Counted from the stretch's first letter, positions 10,384 to 23,578 are shown. The stretch is 64,000 nt of DNA from Pisaster brevispinus (GCA_023634235.1 JAMKCF010000002.1:14565091-14629090); one strand, 5' to 3'. Notes: generated from the sequence alone by a model not told the origin. Translations and numbers: made by a program.

Positions 10384-13180
10384 AGTGCATTCACTTCAGC
10401 CTTCTCAAATGAGATGTCATCAACTGCATACATAGTGGCCATTATTCAGCCCAGCTCATGTCAATACACCTGTCTGTTACTTTATTGTAAGCGGCCGTGT
10501 ACCCCTCTCTCTCCCTGTCTACGTCTGTATGCACGCGGCTACGCACATGAATGTTTCATGAGACACATTCATTTCAATGCGATAATGGCTGTGCAAGTTT
10601 ATCAACACCGAAAGACAGGTAATTTTTTAGCCAATCCTGAACCCAAATTCATAGCCACAAAAAATAAGTGCTTGAAATTTGCTGAGCACAAAGTAATTTT
10701 GGTTACCAACACAAAAATGTATTTGATGTGTACTTTTGTGCCCAGTTTCCCACTTATTTTTTCCTAAAGCAGAAATTTGTTAATTTTTTTTTTACACATT
10801 TTACACAGTTCCATGAAACCGGGTTCCAGTTCCAAAGCTCTCACGTTTTTACTTTTCCACTCAACAATGTTCTATTTCATTCATTCTCAGAAAAAAAATG
10901 TAGACAAACAAACAGTAAATTACTCATCTACATGTAACTGCAGAGTGATTCTGACCTTCATTACCACAAAAGCTGTGAAATTGTGGGAACATTTTAGCAG
11001 TAAATTTGTTGCCAGCTGTGTGTACACCTAACAAGGGAACACCTACAGAAGTCAAACAATGGACATTCCTTGCCCAGTGGTAACGATGACTCATGCATGA
11101 CAATGGACACAACAGGTGCTTTATTGTGGGACCCTTTCACAGGTGTACACCTTCAATGACCACCTTAAAAAAAAATTGTTTCTTCTATTTTGATTAACAA
11201 AATTATTTCTGCATACATTGATGGATTACCCTTTGATTACAGCACACTCTTTTGTGACTCGAGAAAAATGTCGCAATGACGAAGTAAGTTAATTATGTCA
11301 GGTTTAACAAAAATAAATACCAATAACAATTGTCCATGGGTACTATTGAGAAAATAACTGCAAAAATAACATTGATTTTTATGTGACTGGGCGCCAACAA
11401 AAGAAACCCGAGTCCAAAGTTTGAAATGGAAGTCACGCTGTTAACTTCCTTACCTGAAACTACCTCCTTAGTACAGAAAAATGACTGTGATCACATTGTT
11501 CCATAGAATATATAGCTCACAATGCTGATGTAATGGATAACAAGTGCTCTACATTTGAAATTGCTGTTTGCAAAGGGTAGGGTGATGACCCTGAAATAAT
11601 TGTGCATTTTTATCCAGTCAGCCAACTTGTTATGTTAATTACGGTAGTACTAAGCATCCTGAGAAATTATTTTGTCTGAAGGACCCCTGACGATTCTGTG
11701 ATTCGGAATTGAAAGAAGTAAGTTGAAAAATTTGAATCTGCAAAAGGTCGCCTAAAGGCAACTATCGGAGACTTTCCCGGTGTCTGTTTGTGAATGCTGA
11801 GGCCAGAGATGCAGCTGGTACATGTGCTTGCTGTCAACATGGTCAACTCGCTGAATATGGATAGATTGGACATTCCTGATGAAAGTACCGAGACAGTTGT
11901 TTTGCTATTTTCTCAACAAGTAGATGTACATATTGTATTCACTGTTCCAGACATTCACAAGTGACATTTAAAGCATATTTCTTGATAACTTGCCTATTAT
12001 ACATGTAAATCAGCATTACATTTACAAAAACCAACCCTTACCCTGCCTTAAAGAGACAAGTATGACAGTCTTTAAAATCTAATGCCCACCTATTTTTGAT
12101 TCTCCAATTTAATTCACTTAAACCAAAACAACCCAAATATTAAACCAAAATGGTGGCTGGGAAAAAAATGAATACTTTGTCTACCCAAAAATTTGGTACG
12201 AAGAGAATCAACTCATGATATTGATGGAAGCATAAATACTCTTTACAGTTTAAGATTAAACATGAATATTTTATGAGTATGTGGAAAGAGAACATTTACA
12301 GTAATGACATTTTTAAATATTCCTTAATTACATCATCTAATGAATCATGTCAGCAGACTTTATTCCATGCATCGTTACTTCATTAAGGAAACATTGTGAT
12401 ATCAGATTGCAATGTTTACATTCATTATGACTACATACCCCATTTACCCAGATAGTTTGTGGTTGTATGGAAAGGAAGTTGTACTCCCCATCTGTTCCTT
12501 CCTTAATCATTTAAATTTTATTTTCATTTCATTTTATTTCTTCTGGCTGTGAAGCCAAGGACTCTCAGAAAAGCAAACTTAATCACTATACTAGCCAATA
12601 ACCCCATGGAGAGAAGACAACCTTTGGAAGGAAGTTTCAGTTTTAGATGTGGGAGGAAAACCCAGAAAATTGTTCCAGGGAAAACCCACGCAGTCAGGTA
12701 GGGACTGAAAACCTAATCCACATAGTGCTCCGGCGTGATTCGAACCAGGGTCCGTAGAGGTGTGGAAGGTGAGGAAAGATACCTCTCAGACCAACTTGAC
12801 CACCCAAACTGATTAATTTGCATTGTAGATGTTCTCTTCAGCTTGCACAATATTATTATTTAACTTCCTAAACAAGTTACAGAATGAGCAAACACTCTAA
12901 GTAAAACAACTATAAAACAGGAAATGAAAAGCAAAGAAATACAAAAATGGATTAATAAAAAATAGAGACAGCTGACAGCATAAATGAAAGATTGGGCCAC
13001 AACAAGAAATCACTAATTGTACTTGTAGTACAATTAATACAACAAGTGCATATTTATAAAATGCACTAACAAAGACAATAAGATTTATAGACAATGTGGG
13101 TCAGGGTTCACACTAAGTAAAAGATAAAGAAACTCAGCTAAAAACGAGATAAAGCTAACAAAATAAAATATTATTAAATG
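10384..13180. other. Intergenic, no gene seen
   Basis: AT-rich sequence with only short frames on both strands and no plausible splice-bounded exon. A dispersed repeat with the phrases CAGGTAGGGACTGAAAACC and CCGGCGTGATTCGAACC occupies about 12545-12810; a relative lies at 20590-20796 and part of another at 15835-15935. Confidence 0.5.
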
Positions 13181-13574
13181 GCACCACACCTTAATCATTT
13201 GTTCTTTATTCAATTTCAAACCTTCCCGAGTGAAAGAGACACTTGTTGCTGCGATCAAATTGTAGAACATTATTTGTCAGAAAATAAACCTATTCCACCA
13301 CCAACTTTTGATTTGTTATGGCAAAAAATCTTCACCTACAATTACAAAACAAATGAAAACAACACTAAAAAGAGTTTATACTTTTCAATAGATAAGTCAA
13401 GACTAAACAAATCATTTGAGCTTGACATGATTATGAAGCAAGAAGACACAAAATGTCAAATGATATTTCATTTAAATTAGGCTATGTATATGAATGCACC
13501 ATTTCTAGCTAGAATTTTTAGGATATCGACAGCACACAGAACCAAAACATACACAAACAAATCTTACGACTACA

Positions 13575-13759
13575 CTACGCAATTGAGGAAGAAACAAGCT
13601 AAAAATTCCCACATGAGGTGAAAATTACACGACTTGTCAAAAATATTGCGCGAGCCGTCTGGCAAAATGTCCGGCTCTCCGGGAACACACACAGCGGCGC
13701 GGCCCTTGCCCACCGTGGCATCCCAACCATGCCAACCCGCATAATATGACTGATTGCCA
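13575..13759 (-). other. Exon-like minus-strand reading frame, family unknown
   Basis: On the minus strand a plausible acceptor (GTACTCAG) is followed from 13759 by an open frame of about 60 codons ending at a stop near 13570. Its first part is GC-rich, unlike its neighbours, and reads GNQSYYAGWHGWDATVGKGR followed by AAVCVPGEPDILPDG. That composition (many G, W and Y, one CVP motif) looks like a secreted or extracellular domain. The frame is closed by a stop just upstream of the acceptor, so it can only be an exon or a gene fragment. No other exon of such a gene was found nearby. It may be a chance frame or a relic. Confidence 0.25.
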
Positions 13760-13990
13760 CTGAGTACGGTGTCAGACAGTTTTTAAAAAGGAAAAGATCG
13801 CAAACGAAAACAAAATACCTACATTTCCTAACCTCGAAGTGCCTGCCAAATCCAACGATCTATCCGATAGGTAGCCCACTTTCTTCCTGTTGCCGTGACC
13901 AGTTAATGAGGGAAAAGGTGTTCTCTTTCAGTAAAGTGATTGTTTCGGAAGTTGACAAATGCTCGTCGGAATTTGTGGACACTCCTAAAT

Positions 13991-14290
13991 CGCCATTTTG
14001 AAATGATGACTGAACACAAAACTATTTGAGGGGTGCTGATAAACTTTTTGACATACGTTTCTAGAGGGGAAATTTTTGTTTAAGAAAATAGTCTTCAAAA
14101 TAAATAATAATGAACCTATCTATTTACCTCAAATATATTATCATATGTACCGGAACTATTACGGTTTTAAAAGAATAATTTTTAGTTTTGTATTGTTTGT
14201 ATTTATTTAAGTATCAGTTATCAAAAAGAAATCCCCTCGAAAAATGGCGAAGTCCAATTAGAAGAGCACTTCCGGTTCACAAGTCAGTAG
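13991..14290. promoter_or_regulatory. Possible bidirectional promoter with YY1, CCAAT and ETS motifs
   Basis: An outward-facing YY1-type motif lies at each side: CGCCATTTTG at 13991-14000 (minus orientation) and AAAATGGCG at 14241-14249 (plus). CCAAT follows at 14254 and an ETS site CACTTCCGGTT at 14268-14277. A strong splice donor (AGG then GTAAGT) follows on the + strand at 14579/14580. A non-coding exon of about 14290-14579 could therefore be an alternative 5' exon of the Rho GEF gene, using the Met at 34512. All functional statements are inference. Confidence 0.3.
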
Positions 14291-14599
14291 TCTGGCCACA
14301 GGCTCTATCATTCTGATTCATTTATGCGTTTATGGTCACGAAAATATTCACATTGTTGACAGTACATGTATAATAATAGAAGGCAGAAACCAGACTGTGG
14401 TTTGTAAAGGTGCACCATCAACCATGGACATAGGTAACATCGAAACACTAAAATAATGTGTTTTCAGCGTCAATTTTAACGCGAACGAAAACGAAAACGA
14501 CATTTCGTAATTTTTGGGACGTTTCATTTAGAAGACTTCAGTCTACCCGATCTTTAAATCAGAAATCCGTGTCTGTAGGGTAAGTTTTACCTGTTTTTT

Positions 14600-17500
14600 T
14601 TTTTTAACAATCACATTTTTATTGTCGGGTCATGTTTTTGTTGGAACTCGTCGTATATATCGTACGGTATAGTTCAGAGTTGTACGACGGTACCTTACCA
14701 CCGTTTGTAAATTGTAGTCGTATTTTACTTGTACTTGTACAAATGTATTTCTAACTTGCCCCGTATTAAAATAGTGCCAGGCAACACGCTTGGCCGGGAG
14801 TCTGGGACTCTTCTTGGCACTAATAATATATGTTGCATAGGGCTAATTCTATATGTGTTGTTATTACTCGCATCAAAAGAGTTGCTGATAATTCCTCCGA
14901 GTCCATGGTCGTGATGGTATAACAAATATATATTTTATAATTAAGAAATATTTATGTTTTCAAAAAATGTCCATCTTTGCTAAAAATTGTGTATTGTGAC
15001 TAAACAACATGATTAATTAAGTGAAAACAAAAACCTAAAAACCTGATCATCTGGGGATGCCCCATCTATGATCTAGGGGACCCCCCCCCCCACACACACA
15101 CGTTGTGTGGACGTGTGTAAGTCCACATAGTGCTTCAGATCCCTACATTATGTGGACCTCTTTTGTTCTCAGGTCCACACTGCGTATGTAGCGCTTGCCC
15201 ACACACACACACACACCCAGGTACAGCACTCCTATACGTTAGAGGACACCTATTGTACTTTCTGTTGTTCCTGTATTGAAGCAATCCCCATTGGTTTTGT
15301 ACACAAATGACTAGTGAGGACACCTGAAAACAAAGAACCGACTAGTGAGGACCTATTGTCCCTATTGTAAAATGTCCTCGGAGGGTTGGCAATACAAACA
15401 CACCCACACACACACAAAGTCAAAAATAGTCAAAGTCCCAAGGATGGGATATCACGCCAAGTTTATGCACGCATTTGACTGATAAAACAACTAAAGGGTA
15501 GGCCGGGTAAGACTAAGACTAAGACTAAGAGTTGAACTGACAACATGACTGAGGGAGCTGCAGAGTAGTAACAACAGGCACAGGAAGAATAGTCCAGATT
15601 GGTCCAGGGGTACTTCTTGTGGGTGGGGGGGGGGGTGGGGGGAGGATTTTTGTAAATGTTGGTGTGAGGTGGAAAAGAGGGGATAGTTCAGTTGACAGTT
15701 GATGGTCTACATCCGTGTTCCGGGGGGGGGGGGGGGGGGGGTGCAGGAGTAAAACAAAATTGAGTGGGTTGGTGGATGGTAAGTGGGTTTGAGAGATCCA
15801 GTACATCATTGTCCGGCTGGCATTTCTCCTCAGGGTTCTAACGCATCCATGGAAGGTTCGGGTCTACAGAGGGATTTGATCCCGGGTTCCACAAAGGTGA
15901 AAGGGAGGGAAGACCCCTCGAAGCTAACCAGAACCTGAATTCCCTACAGAAACACTGGTGCCTCGAGGACCTAAATGGAATACTGGTGCCTAGGGCCTAA
16001 CAAATACTGCAAAACGCAGGTTCTTGGGGCCTCTGGAGCACTTGTGCTTCAGGGCTTATGAAACTTCCTGGGGAACACTCGTTATGCTAAGGGCCTACAG
16101 TAGAACACTCATAATACTGCTTCCACCAGACAATCACAATGTCTTTGTGAGTTTGTTATGGGACACCAAAACACCAAGGCCAAGTCCAGGCATGACATAA
16201 GGGATAGTCATCAGAAAAAAAAGACTTTATTTTGCAGGAAATTCGTTAATAGTCAGAGGCAAGAGCAACTGACTGGCGAAGGGAGAACAAGTTCCCAACT
16301 GACGGACAATGGCTGGTCTGCCTATACAAGCTGAAATTAGGCTAGCCATTTGCCTGTCCTAGTCTTGGGGTCAAACAACCTTATCGGAAGGAGTTCATGA
16401 ACAAATTTGTTGTTCAGGCTAAACAAAATAAAGAATTCTGTAATATTTTAACTTTTTGAATATGTCTTCTCTGTTTACACTACAAGAGCCACATGAATGT
16501 CTTAGGCATGCAGGATGCATGATGCAGGATGCACGTACAGGATTTGTGGTTTTCTGGCATGTCTGGTTGGTATAATCATGGAGCAATAAACTAGATTGCT
16601 CCATGGTATAATTATAGTGTACTTACATACAGGCCTGCTTACAGCATAGAGGAAGTTCCTTCCTCCATGCTTACAGTACCTTTTTATAACCACTAACAAA
16701 TTACCTGTTTGTACTCAAACCACAATTCATGTGGTGTCTACTGTATGTAACCTCTGACTGTGGTTTGCCTACGTGTAAAGTTGCTCTTGACCTTCCACAT
16801 CCACACACCACAGTGTTGGCCAGAGGGATGTCTGGGTGTCTTCTAGACACTGTTTCCTTACATGTGCCCTTTGTTTACCTCTCAACCGCCCTCTGTTGAA
16901 AATCTCTGTGCCAGTGTTTGCACGGATCGTGTTTTGCATTCAAGTTTGATTCAGGAGTGACGTCAAAGGTGGCATCAAAAGCTATCTGACCCATGTCCGG
17001 GTTTTTTGCAAAGTGCAAAATTCTCACAGGCAGAAACGATTCATTTTGATTTTGCCTAGTAGTGGGGCAACAACTTTTTACTGAAAACCACACAGCCAAC
17101 GTTTTTGATTGTGTATTGTAAGACCAGCCTCAGCACTTTGTGGTGACCCAACGTAACAAATCTGTGAAAAATTGAGCTCAATCGGTCATCAGAGTCACAA
17201 GAAAACTTTGACAAACCCCATGACTGACTTTCAAACATCGGATTTTGGTCCAACAAAGACAAAACTTATTGTTTTACTCATTTCTTAAAAACTAAGCCTG
17301 GTATAGCATTTTTAGCACCAATGTTTAAAGGGAAGTTGTCCACCATATGGCCATCTTTATACCACATTAGTAAATATCTGTGAACACTTGTTTTTTCATT
17401 CTTCCAATATAAATACACACCCTTAAGTACACACATGTGATTGTCGATTGCAATTTCCATTGCCTGACCCAGTTTCATCACACAGTTGTTTTAAAAGCAA

Positions 17501-20500
17501 AAACTGGTGCATACAAAAATCATTCTGCTAAGCAAAAATTTTGAAGGGAACCCGTCACAAGCAATACATTACATGGCATTTTGGCTGGTAACCTATTTTT
17601 GCAATTTTTCTGCAGATTTATATAATTGGGCACTGGACTTGACCTTGGTTCAAGGTATGGGTCCATTAAATTGTTTCCATTTCGAAATGAAATTTTTTTT
17701 TTTCAAAGTCGAAAATTTGAAAATGTATTTTGTTTCATAAATTGAATAAGCCTAAAGTAAGCAAGTCTTCAATGTTTGTACAATAGGTATTGTGTGTACA
17801 TTATCACAGTTGAAACTAGTAGAGCTGTATCATTAACATGTACTTTAGGAATCCCAAATCTGGGCTACATGCGCATGTACCAGTTTTGCTTCTTGTGTGA
17901 AGCAGGAATCATCCAAAGAAGCATTTCCTCTCACCAAGTTACTCAGAGTCACATTGCAGTGTGTTACTCACTGACTGTTTGCAATGACAGACTTCAGTGT
18001 CGTTTTGCACTATCTGCACGGGAGCAAGCAGAGACTAGGGGCTAGAAAAAAACCCAACTGCTATGTAGATTTGTAAAAGTGGAAGCTGCTAAAAAAATTC
18101 ATACAAGCTATCTGTACACGTTCAAGTACATTATTTTTTAGACAGTGAATGGCTCATTCTACAATTATCTATGAAATCTTTGCACAGTACATTGCTAGCT
18201 TTTGCCTCTAGAGGGCGCTTTTCAAGCATCACAGTGCAGTCACTTTGTTTTCATGTACACTGTATTAAATGTAACCATACATGGAGGTAGAATCCATGGT
18301 ACATGACATAGCTTTAGGTTGTAAATGTACATAATGTGTACACATCATATTGTTATCAGTTAGTGTTGTATATAAAGTATGTAGGCGGTTGGATTTGTGA
18401 GGAACTGTTAGTACATAAATGTAAAGTACCCAAAGATGATTGGGGTTGAACAAAGACAAATTTACAAGAGCGAGATTTGAACCAACGATGGCTCTGGTTT
18501 AACGTGCCGGTGCTCTACCAACTGAGCTATCTAGCCCTATGTTGGCAGCTCCCTTGTGGTTGGTACCCAAAGATGCACACACCCAAGCATTTGTTGACTC
18601 GATAATCAAGGAATTCTCTGTTTTTACTCCCATAGTTTAGAATTTTAAAATGTTTCCTTTTTTTCCCCCCAATTATTTTTGGATAGGCCCAGGAAATTTG
18701 TTTGAAATCCTGGATGAATACAAAAAAATAAAAATTAATAGTTAACAGGCTATAAAAAGAAAAATTCACATTGGTTCATGTATTGCATAATATTTTGGTT
18801 AAAAACGACATTTATTAATATTGAGTATTATGTGAACGGGCCGATATGAATTTTTCCTTTTTATATGAGTTATGACTTTTTCTTGGAATGTAAAGAATGT
18901 AAACACTGGAAAATTTCAAAGACTTTTATTGTGTATTTTATTTGTGTTTAATCGCTCTAAAAAAAGGTGACTGTACAATTTATGTCCAAGCAGACAATGT
19001 AGAGTTTTTTAATCACAAAGGTAACTGTAGATTGTGGGTGTTTGTAGAGCTGTGTTAGATTACTGAATTGCAACTAGAATACAAATGATTGTTGCAGGTT
19101 ATTGTGGGTTGTTTTTCTTTCGGTTGACAACGTAGTCGTGGGCTTCTGATCTACTCAAGGTCATGCATACATGGGGACACAATGAAATAGGACTTGGATG
19201 TCATTGCACTGCATGTAGTGACGTTGGTGCATTGCAGTTTCTGGTACCAGTTCTGAAGTACAATATAACGGAGGCATTGCTGTGCAAATAAAAATTGTCA
19301 CGGGAACTTCAACAGGACTGAAGTGATGTTCAGCTTACTGCGGGCAGGGTGAATTTGGCATCCGTTGTTGTGTACGCTTTGTGCCTGTAAATGTGTAAGT
19401 CTGGTGACCTTTTCTTTAAAAGTTCTGTTACAAATGGAAATGGGTGGACAGTAAGTCAGTGCACAGAGCAAGGGCCAGTTGATCAATGTATGTAATACAT
19501 GTAGGCCTATGTGGAGTGACTATCTTTTGTTGGCCAACTGTGCAATAATACGTATTGTACCCAAAAGATACTATAATGTGGGTGACATCAGTAGGGTCAG
19601 GGTTCTACCCAGGTTTTCTCCAAAACTGTGGGGCATTCTGGACCCCAAATTTTGGATGTTTGGCCGAAGCCCGCTTAATTGAAACATTTTCGGATTGTTT
19701 TCTACTCAGTGTTTATCTTGGTTTGAAAAGCCCTAACTGTGCCATCAGGAGCATAATTTATGGTTTTCTCTCAAAAAACAATTTTGACAAAAAAAATTAT
19801 TGGTTTTTATTTTTTTTAATTTTTTAATTTGTTTATATTATTTTTTCGTAAGCTGAAATTTGCGCGTATCGGCATGCACTCCGTGCGTATCAGTCCGATA
19901 CGCTAGCTTGTGCATGGGGATAAGAGTCGCAAGTTGTGAGCACTGGACTTACAGTGACTCCTGTAAATACTGTAACGGTTGTGGAACTCAAATTAGTTGA
20001 ATTAGTCTTTTAAGTTGCATGGCCTAATTTTCGCCAACTAAAAATTTGTACAAAAAAAGTAAAAAAATTCTCTGGACAAATTTTGACAGGAAATGCTGTT
20101 TCAAAACAATTAATATTGAGGAGTACAAAAACTTTGGCAATGACAGGACGATTCACAAAATACATGTACCATGCGAAACTGTTTGTGATGGACATGAGAT
20201 AATGTCAAGATCCAGACAATAAATCATTTTTAAGTTTGTAATTAATTACCACATCATTGGCGGATGTTTTCGTGCAATGCCAACATTCTTGAATCTATAA
20301 CAAATAGCTATTTCAGAATTGAAATATATATTTTCGGGTCAAAATGGCCACAAAATCAGACCTAATGAAATGCTTCAATAGATACTATAAAACATTTTTA
20401 TCAGCCAACTTGACTCTCTGTAATTTTTTTTATATTATTTGCTTCCCGTTTCTAAAACTTTGTACCTTTGTACTTTTAAATGATTTCAGTGATTTGTATT

Positions 20501-23130
20501 TGTACTGAGGGTTGACTGTGTCATGCTAATTCTGTTCACCTCAAAATGCCCCCCACTCTTTTTTAAAATTTATTTCATTACACGTCCAACAGTGCAATAT
20601 AGTGCCAATAATGGGATGAATAGGAGATGATGAAGAAATGTTAAGATTTAGATATGGTAGGAAAATCCTGAACCCACGCAATCAGGTAGGGACTGAAAAC
20701 CCAATCCCTGAGCTCCGGTCTTAGGTGGGATTCAAACCGGGGTCCACAGAGGTGAAAGGCAGGGGAGAGACCCTTGAGCCAACTTGATCCCCCCAGTTGC
20801 CTTTTGCTGTAAGTTTCTGTAGTGTTGTTACATATAGCTGTTATTGTTTGTGCTGTATGCTGGGGACCAAGCCGTGGGACACCGGTGAAGTCCACTGAAT
20901 GGGCCGGCCAACCTCGCTACCATGGGCACGAAACCTATCGAACGAATAAATCCATGTCAGCCCTGCTATGATCATGACGGCAGTCCCCCTTTGAAAAACG
21001 AAACCATCAAATAAATAAATTAAAAGTACCCTATGTAGAAAATGTAAACGACTCCCGGTACATTTGTTAGCTGATTGTCTCCTTTAATACAAGTTTTGCT
21101 TCAGCCAAGCGAATGAATGACAATAATCCACTAGATGTTAAAGGATTTTTAAGAGTGTGTTTCTAATGAGAGCTTTGGCACATTTTGCACAGTGAAACAC
21201 TTTAGTATAGTTTCATCCGTGATTAAAAGGAAATGACAAACCTAATCCACTCACAACAGATGATAGATCGAGTTGTGAGTCTTTAATCCAAGGCGGCGTG
21301 TCGTGTGTTGAGACAGGTGTTTTTTAAAACCCATTCATATTTATTCTCAATTCGTGCACAGTACACAGTTATCATCCACAGGCTGAGTGACAGTGAGGAT
21401 GGTGCGGGTCAACTTTGACTTGTTTCTTCTATTGATATCGGTGTATTTGTTGCCAAGCTGAGGCTGAAAGGTCAGAGTAAAATGGCCCCTGACCTCAGTG
21501 AGGGTCAGCAAACGATAACCTCTACCAGGTTCTGGGGTGTAGTGTTAAACTGTGTCTTGGGAACAGCTTGCCTTGGGGCTGTCAACTCCCGGTTTAGGGC
21601 CCCTTTGCTCAGGGTCGTAAAGTTGCAAGTATACTGCAAAGTAGTCACTCATTTCTTCTCCCAGGCTTCTTCGAGCAAATGACTTGCTGAGAATACTGAA
21701 CGAATCGTCTCAGAGCTGCTTATATGCTTTTTAAGAAGGGATGAGGGATGAGGGTGACCTCGGGTGTTTTTAAGCTTGAAAGACCGTAGTAAATGCCTGA
21801 CGCAAGCACAGGTTGTAGTGGATGGATGGTTAAGATGACATCTGCTTTGGTGTTTGTTTGTTTGTCTGTTTGTTTGTAAAGTGGCTCTTCCTCAAAATCT
21901 GTCACTATTTCAGACAGGGAACTTGACACTGACAAAGAAAGTTGCAAAGTGACAAAAGAAAGTCCAATTTCTGCTGAATCTTCACAGGTTGTTGTTTCTT
22001 TTTTTGGTAGAGCTCTTCATTGCATTTTGGTTTCACTCTACGCATGCTTTTTTTTCTAAACCAAACCGGGACTGCCCATTTCAGGTGCAGTTTTTGTGAC
22101 AATTTGCTCTTTGTTCTTCCAGGCTTGTCTGCTTGTGTGTTTGGATATATTTACATCATTGGAAACAATTATATGACCACCCCATTAACACCTTGTTACT
22201 GCAAGGTCAGGCAACTGTGGAGAAAGGCAAGGCCAGAACACAAGCAACACAGTAGATGGGAAAAGAAAAGATCCTTTGTTGGCATTGTAAACATGTGGAC
22301 AAAATCAAAGTGTTAGTGGTGCACTGTTGACCGACTTTCTCAGTGTGGAAAAAAAGGAACTCTTTGTCCTGGGGGATGGGGTTGTAATATATGTCAATAT
22401 TACAAACTTCCTGTGTAACCTTTTATCAGTTTGTTGTCAGAAGAAGTCTGCGTCTGTATGTGAAGGTAGTGTAAGTAAATTGGCTTTGACCACATAGAGG
22501 GTCTGATCTGGCCCCTTTGCTGCACCCAATCATTGCTTCAGGGATTGGCGTCGTCGGTGAAAGGATCCATTTTGTTTCCCTTCTTGCGAGCATTCCAGGA
22601 CTTGTAAACTGATGTGTTTTTTTAGAAGGCTATTCGTACTACAGACCTTTTTGAGTCATCAACTGATGGGACTGGTGGAAGCAAGGCAGGAAGGGGTTAG
22701 GTGAAGGGGTGCCCCACTATACTTTATAGCGTGGGAGTTTGTGAAGTACTGACAGACAAGAAACTTCACTGAAAACGTTTAACGAACCCATACTCCGAGC
22801 TCGTTCAGACTGTTTCTCTGAGTTCCATCCAAGGGTTGCCATCTGAGACTGTCAACGAACAAGTTGTTGGAAGCAAATGAAGCAACTTCTTAACCTTGGA
22901 TGTCGTCATTTTATCTCTTGTGATCGTTGACTGCCTGGAATTGAAATATTTTGTGTTGGAACTTTGGAAAGACTCAGTAATTCATTAGAAAAGCTATGGT
23001 CATAGCTGCATTCTTGTACCATTGTATACCAGTTGTAAACCTGTGAAGAAGCTGTTCTGAGACTCAGGAAAACCAGCCACTAGAGTTGAGGGTACATGTA
23101 GCTCTGGTATAATGAACTTGGATTTTCAAA
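14600..23130. other. Intergenic, repeats and microsatellites, no gene seen
   Basis: Short tandem DNA includes CA-rich tracts at 15085-15110 and 15200-15220 and a run of about 22 G at 15721-15742. A palindrome related to the one at 3931 lies at 16579-16605. A dispersed repeat at 17090-17440 (minus) matches 31570-31890 (plus). A tRNA-like SINE lies at 18455-18545 (minus), a CTCF-like motif at 18205-18218, and a repeat at 20590-20796. Between 20800 and 22500 several frames of 60-100 codons occur, but none has codon or splice support. Confidence 0.5.
18455..18545 (-). repeat. tRNA-like SINE head
   Basis: The minus strand reads GGGCTAGATAGCTCAGTTGG then TAGAGC, a textbook tRNA 5' half and A box, and later GGTTCAAATCTC as the B box. 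The acceptor stem does not close and the flank matches other dispersed copies (2640-2735, 49485-49530), so it is a SINE head and not a functional tRNA gene. Confidence 0.6.
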
Positions 23131-23132
23131 GG

Positions 23133-23165
23133 TATAAAATCCAACTCAAGTCAGAGAAGCGAGCA
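23133..23165 (+). promoter_or_regulatory. Candidate TATA promoter of the Rho GEF gene
   Basis: A perfect TATAAAA lies at 23133-23139. An Inr-like GCAGTT has its A at 23165, 32 bases downstream. This places transcription start about 300 bases before the candidate initiator ATG at 23464. The spacing agrees with a TATA-directed start; activity is inferred. Confidence 0.45.
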
Positions 23166-23578
23166 GTTAAAAGAGAAATCATTGGAAGTGTTTTCTCCTG
23201 TTTTGTCAAGTTTTTCTTGATTGTACACCTTCAAACACCACTTCACACTGATGGTCTGGTTTTGCCCTGATTGACAAAAGGGATCTGCAAGTTTGTGACT
23301 TTGAAGTATTTCTCAAGGGGACTGGTGTTTTAGAAAGAGATTTAGTTTGAGAGAAAGTCAGCATTTTAAACCTGGACCCAAAAGTAGGACATCGTATTTG
23401 CTTTGTCTGTTGATTCCGAGCAGAGAGAGAGAGAGAGAGAGAGAGTCAACAGCTGAGTAAACCATGAGATTTAATCACTCCTCCGTTCGGTCTACTGGTC
23501 ATGCCAATCAGTCCAGAGCACAGACTAAACCCAAGGGACCAGATGAAGTCAAAGTTTGGATTTGTAGTCAACAATCAG
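23165..23578 (+). CDS. Candidate exon 1 (coding 23464-23578)
   Basis: The ATG at 23464 has ACC before it and an in-frame TAA two codons upstream, so it is a genuine start if used. The frame runs 38 codons (MRFNHSSVRSTGHANQSRAQ...) to a CAG/GTAAAG donor at 23578/23579, ending in phase 1. The acceptor at 34500 leaves exactly the two bases needed, so the frame continues through Glu-Cys-Asn-Thr into the Met at 34512. The 5' untranslated part contains a (GA)n run at 23422-23444. Support is the in-frame junction plus the TATA box upstream; chance alone would give an in-frame join one time in three. Confidence 0.5.

Noticed and set aside
9917..10390. 157-codon minus-strand frame
   Set aside because: Its N-terminal half is the 80-bp tandem duplication and the rest is dispersed repeat; repeats divisible neither by function nor by codon use explain it.
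13178..13480. 100-codon plus-strand frame
   Set aside because: AT-rich composition with Asn/Lys/Phe bias, no splice sites in phase and no recognisable motif.
22020..22316. 98-codon frame with hydrophobic segment
   Set aside because: No promoter, no donor in frame and no family resemblance; consistent with chance in this long intergenic region.
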